Assembly: GCA_963653155.1 (NCBI GenBank)
Contig: CAVJWR010000035.1
Span: 1 to 29,065, forward strand
Source: UBA1731 sp963653155
GTDB lineage: Bacteria > Verrucomicrobiota > Kiritimatiellia > RFP12 > UBA1067
Direction: 5' to 3'
Length of the DNA: 29,065 bases
In this document: positions 23,754 through 29,065 of the stretch, in pieces
Position numbering within the stretch: position 1 is the stretch's first letter
Layout of the letters: each line of letters begins with the position of its first letter
The notes under the pieces: model-generated
The model's input: the letters and a program-made list of their open reading frames with translations, nothing else
The model's database searches: none
What the model was told of the DNA's origin: nothing
Made by a program: the position numbers and the translations under genes

Positions 23754-25151
23754 TCAATCGAATAGCTCTGATGGCTTTCTACCGAGCTGTTCCGTTATCT
23801 GCTCAATTGATTTTCTGAGTTTTGGCTCGACAGATAGCCTTTTCTGGATGGATTCCGCGCCATATATGACAGTTGTATGGTTGCGCTTGAATTCGCTGGC
23901 GACGGTTGGCGTTGACTGCCCAGTAAGCTTCCTTGCGAGAAACATTGCCACCTGACGTGCCGTAGCCAATGGCTGCGTTCGGTTGGATGAGAGGATGTCG
24001 GCGTAAGAGGTATCGTAGAACGAACATACGGCCTTTATGATTTCTTCTACCGAAAGACGCCTTATCGTGACTTCCTCTTCAGTCAGTTCCTTCAGCAGCA
24101 CCTGAGCCATCTGCTTTGTTATTTCGATATCAGGATTTGCCTCCATGAATTTCACGACAAGGTTCAGGGCACCTTCCATTGCCCTTACGGAGGACTTTAT
24201 GTTTTCGCCGATGAAGGTAAATATGTCGTCAGGTATCGTCTGCCTGCAGTTTCTCGCCTTCGCCTTTAGGATCGCTATGCGTGTTTCGTATGATGGCGAT
24301 TCGATTTCTATGACTATTCCCTGCTGAAATCTGGTCACAAGCCTCTCTTCAAAGCCATTCAGTCTCTTGGGCGGCACATCGCACGTCATCACAACCTGTT
24401 TTCCGTAGGTCATCAGGTCGTTGTACGTATTGAAGAATTCTTCCTGAAACTGTTCCTTGCCTCCAACGAACTGCACGTCATCAAGCAGAAGCAGGTCTAT
24501 GTGGCGGTATCTCTTGCGGAAAGATTCCATCGCCTTGTTTGATATGGCGTTGATGTATTCGTTGAGGAACGTCTCGCTCGTTATGTAGCAGACGCTCTTT
24601 TGAGGGTTGTGCTTAAGCACATAATGGCCGATTGCCTGCATGAGGTGCGTCTTGCCGAGACCAGTGCCGCCCCATATGAAAAAAGGATTGTTGGTGTTTC
24701 CGCCAGGTTCCTTGGCTATGGCAGATGCTATTGCGTACGCGAATGAGTTTGACGGACCCTTCACGAAATTTTCGAAAGTGTAGTTGCTGGTTAGTGGTAT
24801 TGTGGAAGCGAACTTTTTGAGCAGAGCCTGCGACTCTCCGAAGACCTGTCGCTTGCTTTCCTGCTGACGCTTTTCTTCCGCATCGATTCGTGCTGCTTCA
24901 CTTACGTTGAACACTACCTTTACGTCTTCAGGGCCTCCAGCCTGTATCAGGGCAATCCTAAGAGGTTCTGAATATATTTCGGCATAGTACTCGGCTATGT
25001 ACTGATCGGCGACACCAATGGAAAGAACGTTTCCTTCCAGCTTATGGGAAGCGAAAGTCATGGCATGACGATTCCATTTTTCAACCTCTTCCTGAGATTT
25101 CAGAGATGCCTTATAGAGGGCAACCGCTATGTCCCACAATTCTGCTCGCAT
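23754..25151 (-). CDS. dnaA: Chromosomal replication initiator protein DnaA
   Basis: Binds DnaA boxes and melts the origin. 465 residues. Domain I is about 1-75. Domain III has Walker A GGTGLGKT (161-168), Walker B LLLDDVQF (221-228) and sensor/arginine regions (ERLVTRFQQG). Domain IV, the DNA-binding helix-turn-helix, ends with TARQVAMFLARKLTG and FKRNHTTV (421-428). The base-reading motif usually written RDHTTV here has Asn424 instead of Asp, a change also known from other phyla. A short AGGT lies 8 bases before the ATG. It is divergent from mnmG across a 1.5-kb non-coding region and is followed by dnaN. Confidence 0.97.
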   Translation of the reverse strand: MRAELWDIAVALYKASLKSQEEVEKWNRHAMTFASHKLEGNVLSIGVADQYIAEYYAEIYSEPLRIALIQAGGPEDVKVVFNVSEAARIDAEEKRQQESKRQVFGESQALLKKFASTIPLTSNYTFENFVKGPSNSFAYAIASAIAKEPGGNTNNPFFIWGGTGLGKTHLMQAIGHYVLKHNPQKSVCYITSETFLNEYINAISNKAMESFRKRYRHIDLLLLDDVQFVGGKEQFQEEFFNTYNDLMTYGKQVVMTCDVPPKRLNGFEERLVTRFQQGIVIEIESPSYETRIAILKAKARNCRQTIPDDIFTFIGENIKSSVRAMEGALNLVVKFMEANPDIEITKQMAQVLLKELTEEEVTIRRLSVEEIIKAVCSFYDTSYADILSSNRTQPLATARQVAMFLARKLTGQSTPTVASEFKRNHTTVIYGAESIQKRLSVEPKLRKSIEQITEQLGRKPSELFD

Positions 25152-25239
25152 TCTTTCTACCTATTTAGTCTTTTTTGAACTTTCACATTAAAGCATAATT
25201 TAACTGGTTAGTCACTATAAATAAGCGCAAAGTAGTACA

Positions 25240-25270
25240 CAACTTATGAACAGTTTTTGTTCATAAGTTG
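25240..25270. repeat. Perfect 12-bp inverted repeat containing two DnaA-box-like 9-mers
   Basis: CAACTTATGAAC and GTTCATAAGTTG form a perfect inverted repeat around a 7-base loop (AGTTTTT), about 90 bases upstream of dnaA. Each arm holds TTATGAACA (25244-25252 plus; 25258-25266 minus), one base from TTATGCACA. It could be a DnaA autoregulatory site or part of oriC; a terminator role is less likely because no gene ends here. Confidence 0.6.
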
Positions 25271-25323
25271 GCATTAAAGGTTTACAACTTCCATTGCACT
25301 GTGTGTTTGCCATTTTTATAGAA

Positions 25324-25412
25324 GATAGAAGATAGAAGATAGTTGGTAGTTGGTAGTTGGTAGTTGATAGATGGTAGGTTTCAGGTTTTAGATTGTAGTT
25401 GGTAGGTTTTAG
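25324..25412 (+). repeat. Heptad repeat array upstream of dnaA
   Basis: Repeated TAGTTGG units with GAAGATA and GATGG variants and runs of GGTTTTAG. It is the longest heptad array in the window. In this orientation every TAGTTGG unit carries a TAG, and the 7-base period places it in all three frames. Confidence 0.75.
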
Positions 25413-25422
25413 GTTTTGGTAG

Positions 25423-25443
25423 GGCGATTTCGATGAAATCGCC
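25423..25443. repeat. Hairpin module (GGCGATTTC stem)
   Basis: GGCGATTTC and GAAATCGCC form a perfect 9-bp stem with loop GAT. It is one of several small hairpins with the same build but different stem sequence in this intergenic region. Confidence 0.65.
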
Positions 25444-25471
25444 GCCCACGCTCACCATGGCGAAATATTCC

Positions 25472-25502
25472 CCGAACGAAGTGAGCCGCGCATGCGGTCG
25501 CT
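25472..25502 (-). repeat. Inverted copy of the AGCGACCGC...CTTCGTTCGG element
   Basis: On the minus strand this matches the core of the two direct repeats at 26225-26296 and 26503-26577 (AGCGACCGC, then CGCGGCTCACTTCGTTCGG), with CATG replacing TTAC in the middle. Confidence 0.6.
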
Positions 25503-25540
25503 AAAAGGGTACGCCCTCGTCGTCGTGCATATACGGGAGG

Positions 25541-25558
25541 GTCGCAGTTTACTGCGAC
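25541..25558. repeat. Palindrome, second copy of the GTCGCAG hairpin
   Basis: GTCGCAGTTTACTGCGAC is the reverse-orientation counterpart of 93-112. The shared neighbourhood (GCATATACGGGAGG) shows that a unit of about 60 bp was duplicated, not only the hairpin. Confidence 0.7.
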
Positions 25559-25567
25559 TAAGAACAC

Positions 25568-25587
25568 GGACGCAATGAATTGCGTCC
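25568..25587. repeat. Hairpin module (GGACGCAAT stem)
   Basis: GGACGCAATGAATTGCGTCC is a perfect inverted repeat with a 9-bp stem and 2-base loop, 10 bases after the previous palindrome. It has the same architecture and a different stem sequence. Confidence 0.65.
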
Positions 25588-25814
25588 TTCCCGCCATCGC
25601 AGTGAATTGCCGTGTAGAAATGTAGAAGGATAGTTGGTAGATGGTAGGGTTTAGTAGGTAGGTTTTAGGCGTTTACGATTTATATAGGCAACGGTCGCAA
25701 CAGATTCGCCCGCGCCGTAGGCGTAGGGTTGCCTAAACAAAGCGAACCCGTAGGGCCGCAAGGGGCCGAGTGTGCTTCTCCCATATATGCATGACACGGG
25801 GATGCATGGGGACA

Positions 25815-25857
25815 AAACTACCCACTATCATCTACCCACTACCATCTACCCACTACT
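25815..25857 (-). repeat. Heptad repeat, reverse orientation
   Basis: CTACCCACTATCATCTACCC-type units, the reverse complement of the TAGTGGG/TAGATGG family. It is inverted relative to 25324-25412, so the two arrays bracket the hairpin mosaic. Confidence 0.7.
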
Positions 25858-25858
25858 T

Positions 25859-25867
25859 TGATATAAT
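25859..25867 (+). promoter_or_regulatory. Extended -10-like element TGATATAAT
   Basis: Identical to the extended -10 elements before the BatD-like and ATPase genes, but on the plus strand with no -35 and no supported gene close by. It could contribute to mnmG transcription about 790 bases downstream; weak. Confidence 0.3.
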
Positions 25868-25995
25868 ACGGGATATGTGTGATAATGTGTCCATGGAAAT
25901 CCATTAAAATCAACTATCGTTTTATGCACTGCAATATGTTCATAAATGGTTCACAAATGTTATTATTTTCTTTGTGCAAATGCGGGTCAAGGTAC

Positions 25996-26024
25996 TTGAC
26001 ATTCAGCAAAGCATTGAAAATAAA
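25996..26024 (+). promoter_or_regulatory. Candidate promoter toward mnmG
   Basis: A consensus TTGACA (25996-26001) followed after 17 bases by AATAAA (26019-26024), 4/6 to TATAAT. TTATGCACA lies just downstream on the minus strand (26037-26045), a full match to the DnaA-box consensus TTATNCACA. The leader to mnmG would be over 600 bases. Confidence 0.35.
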
Positions 26025-26036
26025 GGGTTTCGTGCT

Positions 26037-26045
26037 TGTGCATAA
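26037..26045 (-). promoter_or_regulatory. DnaA box TTATGCACA
   Basis: The minus strand reads TTATGCACA, matching TTATNCACA exactly. Nearby relatives are TTATGCACT (25922-25930, plus) and TTATGAACA (25937-25945, minus). It is an isolated consensus box in an AT-rich stretch. Confidence 0.45.
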
Positions 26046-26224
26046 ATATTTTTATGTCGGATAACGCAATTATTAAAATTGTCAATAACTATCGTAAATG
26101 TGCAACCCAAATTTGATTCACATGATCTTATTTATATGGCACAACGATTTCAAAGCATGAATCACACGAATCATTATAATCGCACACGGAGGTACGAAAA
26201 GATTGAGGGATGGCCAAAACTCAG

Positions 26225-26296
26225 CTCCGTGTCTCACCTCTCTAGCGACCGCTTACGCGGCTCACTTCGTTCGGAGGATAAGTGCCTCCGTGTGAG
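26225..26296 (+). repeat. Direct repeat copy 1 (about 72 bp)
   Basis: Runs from CTCCGTGTCTCAC to CCTCCGTGTGAG. It shares CTCTCTAGCGACCGCTTACG and CGGCTC(A/G)CTTCG(A/T)TCGGAGGATAAGTG with copy 2. It contains an imperfect hairpin around CCGCTTACGCGG. Confidence 0.8.
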
Positions 26297-26502
26297 GTTT
26301 TTCTCTATTTCAACTGTCAAAGTTAGGATAAACAAATGTTCATCAAAGTTTTTAGTCTAAAAACGGCAGTTGAAATTTATATTTCACACGGAGTTGCGGA
26401 GACACGGAGATTAATATTTTTGCAATTACCTCTTTTCGTTTGGCTTGCACGGCTACCATCCAGACGATACGTAAAAGAGTACAAATATCTCATAGATTCC
26501 AA

Positions 26503-26577
26503 CTCCGTGCCTCACCCCTCTCTAGCGACCGCTTACGCGGCTCGCTTCGATCGGAGGATAAGTGCCCTCCGTGTGAG
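26503..26577 (+). repeat. Direct repeat copy 2 (about 75 bp)
   Basis: Same element as 26225-26296 with a few single-base differences and extra C residues, 278 bases downstream and ending about 78 bases before the mnmG start. Copy 2 extends the hairpin to AGCGACCGC/GCGG-C-TCGCT with one bulge. Confidence 0.8.
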
Positions 26578-26655
26578 ACAAATACATTCCCTTCTGAGGT
26601 TCAACTATCTCAAAGGATTACATACCTCCCGCCGATAAAGGAAGAATAGACAAAA

Positions 26656-28596
26656 ATGAAAATGGCAACTGAAAATGGTTTTGAGATTATCGTAATTGGT
26701 GCCGGACATGCCGGAACTGAAGCTGCCCTCATTGCCGCAAGAATGGGGATACCTACCCTTCTGATTACCGGTAGAAAAGATTCAATTGCGACAATGCCTT
26801 GCAATCCTTCGATAGGAGGCTTGGCCAAGAGCCATCTCGTGTACGAACTTGATGCCCTTGGCGGAGAGATGGGATACAATGCAGATCAGACGGCACTTCA
26901 GGAAAAGACGTTGAATACTTCCCGTGGACCGGCAGTGCAGGCGACCCGTGCCCAATGTGACAAGAAAAGTTACGCCCAAAGGATGCAGAAAGTAGTCTCC
27001 AGCCAAGCCAACCTGACGGTGCTTGAGGATATAGTTACGGACATTATGGTATCAGAAGGAGAATGTCACAGTACGGCAGATGATGGACAACATACTCTAA
27101 CCGCCACCGCAATTGGTGTGTGCACAAAAAACAGTGGTGAGATTGCCTCAAAGGCTGTCATAGTCGCCACTGGTACTTCACTTCGGGGACGAATCTTCAT
27201 TGGACACGATGTGGAGGAATCTGGCGGAGATGATCGCCCTGCCGCCAATATGCTTTCCGAATCGCTTGAACGACTCGGTTTCGAATTGGTGCGCCTGAAA
27301 ACAGGAACGCCACCACGGTTAAAGGCATCTTCCTGCGACTTCTCCAAATGCATTGCTCAAAAAGGAGAAATGCCACCACCACTATTCAGTTTGAGGTCAA
27401 AATGTTCCATGTGGAACATTGGAAAACAGTCTCATGGTATCCCCTCTTCGGATGGTTTTGATTCGTCTGTTTCTGGACATAATATTGCAACCCATGAAGG
27501 TAGCTGTTGTTGTCGTTCGAGCGATAAAAATTGTGCAGATTCTCCATCCAAGGAATGTTCCACGTGGAACATTCCAAATATTCCTTGCTGGATGACGCAT
27601 ACGACATCCAAGACTCATGACATAATCAGGTCTCATTTGTCTGATTCGGCTCTCTATGGAGGCCCGATAAAGGGTACAGGCGTAAGGTATTGCCCTTCAA
27701 TTGAGGATAAGATAGTTAGGTTTGCCGATGCCAAGCAACATCATGTCATGCTTGAGCCAGAGGATCTCTCTCAGACGATCATATATCCGAACGGTCTTTC
27801 CTGTTCTTTGCCGAAGAAAGTCCAGGAAGATATGGTTCATTCCGTCCCTGGACTTGAAAATGCCGAATTTCTGAAATATGCCTATGCTATAGAGTATGAT
27901 GGCATAGACGCAAGGGAACTTAAGCATACGCTTGAATCGAAGCGCATAACTGGATTGTTCTTTGCCGGACAGGTAAACGGAACCACGGGATATGAAGAGG
28001 CAGCTGCGCAGGGAATAATGGCTGGCATCAACGCCTCTCTTAAGGTAAGGAATGAAGATCCGCTTGTGCTTAGCCGTCAGGATGCGTATATCGGGGTCAT
28101 GATAGATGATCTTGTCACGAAAGGGACAGATGAACCGTACAGGATGTTTACGTCACGTGCAGAGAGGCGCCTTATCCTTCGCCAAGACAACGCCCGATAT
28201 CGTCTGATGAATGCGGCTGATAGAATTGGTGTTTTGCCCCATGAGATAAGGGAAGAGGCGCATCGTTTCGCTGAAATGATAGGGAAGCACTTGCATTCAA
28301 AGCCCGATGTTGTTGCCTCATTGCCGCAAACGGTTTCCGAAGAGATTGCCATCTTACGTCGATATGAAGGGTACATTGAACAGGAAAAGATTGCGGCAGA
28401 ACGGGCTAAGCGAGATGAGAATACGAAAATCCCTTCATGGCTTGATTACGATAGATGTCCGGCTGTAAGGTATGAAAGCCGTGAAAAGCTCAAGAAATGG
28501 AAACCTGAGACGCTTGCCCAAGCATCGCAGATACCTGGGGTGAATCCTGCTGACATTGCGGTGCTATCCGTGATAATACATCGTGGGCATCATTAA
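26656..28596 (+). CDS. mnmG: tRNA uridine-5-carboxymethylaminomethyl modification enzyme MnmG, with parS-bearing insertion
   Basis: The FAD-dependent partner of MnmE that modifies wobble uridine 34 of several tRNAs. 646 residues. The FAD site GAGHAGTEA (15-23), MPCNPSIGGLAKSHLVYELDALGG (in two parts, with the first conserved Cys) and the C-terminal QASQIPGVNPADIA are diagnostic. The usual short link between MPxFSF and PC(Y/W)(I/M)THT is replaced by about 60 residues (about 246-306) rich in Ser and Cys, containing CSMWNI (250-255) and CSTWNI (301-306). At DNA level these are two parS-like palindromes. The second conserved Cys is C311 in IPCWMTHT, immediately after. The segment near 545-590 is shorter than in E. 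coli MnmG, so total length stays near normal. AAGGAAG lies about 11 bases before the ATG. Confidence 0.94.
   Translation: MKMATENGFEIIVIGAGHAGTEAALIAARMGIPTLLITGRKDSIATMPCNPSIGGLAKSHLVYELDALGGEMGYNADQTALQEKTLNTSRGPAVQATRAQCDKKSYAQRMQKVVSSQANLTVLEDIVTDIMVSEGECHSTADDGQHTLTATAIGVCTKNSGEIASKAVIVATGTSLRGRIFIGHDVEESGGDDRPAANMLSESLERLGFELVRLKTGTPPRLKASSCDFSKCIAQKGEMPPPLFSLRSKCSMWNIGKQSHGIPSSDGFDSSVSGHNIATHEGSCCCRSSDKNCADSPSKECSTWNIPNIPCWMTHTTSKTHDIIRSHLSDSALYGGPIKGTGVRYCPSIEDKIVRFADAKQHHVMLEPEDLSQTIIYPNGLSCSLPKKVQEDMVHSVPGLENAEFLKYAYAIEYDGIDARELKHTLESKRITGLFFAGQVNGTTGYEEAAAQGIMAGINASLKVRNEDPLVLSRQDAYIGVMIDDLVTKGTDEPYRMFTSRAERRLILRQDNARYRLMNAADRIGVLPHEIREEAHRFAEMIGKHLHSKPDVVASLPQTVSEEIAILRRYEGYIEQEKIAAERAKRDENTKIPSWLDYDRCPAVRYESREKLKKWKPETLAQASQIPGVNPADIAVLSVIIHRGHH
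27403..27418. promoter_or_regulatory. parS-like site 1 (one centre mismatch)
   Basis: TGTTCCATGTGGAACA lies inside mnmG, one base from TGTTCCACGTGGAACA (T for C in the central CACGTG). The flanks extend the symmetry to AA...TT. It encodes CSMWNI in the MnmG frame. Confidence 0.65.
27552..27575. promoter_or_regulatory. parS site 2 (perfect, in a 24-bp palindrome)
   Basis: The core TGTTCCACGTGGAACA (27556-27571) equals the Pseudomonas-type parS and is two bases from the Bacillus-type TGTTTCACGTGAAACA. Flanking GGAA and TTCC extend it to a perfect 24-bp palindrome. It is in the same reading frame as site 1, exactly 153 bp away, and encodes CSTWNI. ParB is expected to nucleate here; parA/parB themselves are not in the window. 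Confidence 0.85.
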
Positions 28597-29065
28597 AGTA
28601 GTGGGTAGATGGTAGTGAGAATTTGTGATTTTCGATTTATGATTTACGATTGCATTTGGCCATTTTAGCATTTGAGGATTTGTAGTGTGCCCGCCTTACG
28701 TAGCGACTACGCCCTCGTCATCGTAGAAAAATGGCCGTGTAGAAATGTAGAGTTGAAGTTGTTTTTAACACAGAGTCACAGAGCCACGAAGACACAGAGT
28801 GTAATTGGATTTATGGTCACTAATTTGCGTTTTACAGGATTATCAGGATGCCGTGTAGAAGTGGGGGGATGGGTAGGAATTAGCAGGTGTTGGGGACTGA
28901 CTAAATTCTTAAATGACTAAATGCAATCGTAAATCACAAATCGCAAATCATAAATGGTTATGCGACAAAGCGCATTGGTGATGACAATGTTTAGTCTTGC
29001 AGGAAGGTGGTAGTGGGTAGTTGGGTAAGTTTTATGGAATCCAAATTCAATCCCATCTCTGTGAC
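28597..29065. repeat. Repeat-filled intergenic tail after mnmG
   Basis: No gene is visible. Directly after the mnmG TAA comes AGTAGTGGGTAGATGGTAGT, then GATTT-type AT-rich words (28618-28650), a stretch sharing TACGCCCTCGTC and GCCGTGTAGAAATGTAGA with the dnaA-mnmG gap (28708-28751), CACAGAG words (28770-28800), the reverse-strand AT-rich words (28924-28955) and a final heptad run (29006-29025). Modules are the same as elsewhere but shuffled in order. Confidence 0.7.

Larger units (their letters stand above)
25152..26655. other. dnaA-mnmG divergent intergenic region, candidate origin neighbourhood
   Basis: About 1.5 kb without a supportable gene. From dnaA outward it holds a DnaA-box-like inverted repeat (25240-25270), a GC-mixed mosaic of heptads and hairpins (25320-25857), an AT-rich stretch with TGATATAAT, a TTGACA promoter-like element and scattered box-like 9-mers (25859-26110), then two direct repeats (26225-26296, 26503-26577) with CACGGAG words between. 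Divergent dnaA and mnmG on either side fit an origin, but box density is low. A 61-codon frame at 25879-26064 has no coding character. Confidence 0.5.

Noticed and set aside
25324..25857. CRISPR array
   Set aside because: The repeats are 7-base units without unique spacers of constant length, and no cas genes are present.
25879..26064. 61-residue ORF on the plus strand in the dnaA-mnmG gap
   Set aside because: No Shine-Dalgarno, no recognisable motif, AT-rich composition and overlap with promoter-like and DnaA-box-like sites.
28597..29065. rsmG (gidB), parA or parB after mnmG
   Set aside because: No frame with the relevant motifs exists; the stretch consists of repeats to the end of the window.

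Overview
The window looks like a chromosomal segment around the replication-initiation genes of a Gram-negative-type bacterium. It carries dnaA, dnaN and mnmG (gidA), a complete leucine operon, an isolated hisD, a Bat-type VWA gene set and a small carbohydrate-active cluster. Long low-complexity intergenic repeats (TAGTTGG-type heptads), plant-glycan-type enzymes and many predicted exported proteins suggest a member of the Planctomycetes-Verrucomicrobia group, possibly a gut Kiritimatiellota or Lentisphaerota lineage. That placement is inference from style and protein resemblance only. No rRNA, tRNA, CRISPR array or transposase was seen.

Layout: 1-1400 holds a Fic-domain gene with an N-terminal helix-turn-helix, flanked by repeats. 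From 12.1 kb down to 1.4 kb almost everything runs on the minus strand: hisD, then a BatD-like protein, BatA and BatB (VWA proteins), a nucleotidyltransferase, a GH78-type alpha-L-rhamnosidase, an RluA-family pseudouridine synthase, a tandem two-domain esterase and a Nudix hydrolase. The last four are tightly packed, with gaps of two bases or overlaps. 12.2-15.1 kb holds an ATPase of the AAA/DUF4143 type and a sigma-54 activator whose N-terminal domain I do not recognise. 15.2-20.4 kb is the plus-strand operon leuA-leuC-leuD-leuB-HIT, preceded by a likely attenuator (promoter, 25-codon leader ORF, intrinsic terminator just before leuA) and closed by a strong terminator.

20.4-25.15 kb runs on the minus strand: dnaA, dnaN and a THUMP/RlmL-like rRNA methylase, ending at a perfect 16-bp hairpin, then an XRE-zinc-ribbon regulator. 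A 1.5-kb non-coding region with AT-rich stretches, DnaA-box-like 9-mers and repeats separates dnaA from the divergent mnmG.

The most striking observation is inside mnmG. An in-frame, cysteine-containing insertion of roughly 55-60 codons, next to the loop that normally carries the second conserved cysteine, contains two ParB-binding (parS-like) palindromes exactly 153 bp apart. One is a perfect TGTTCCACGTGGAACA set in a 24-bp perfect palindrome. The chromosomal centromere thus appears to be embedded in a tRNA-modification gene. DnaA-box-like 9-mers of the form TTATNAACA cluster at three places within 5 kb, so the exact position of oriC is open. Intergenic heptad repeats carry a stop codon in every frame and begin at or just after stop codons; one seems to supply the last codons and stop of the Fic gene.
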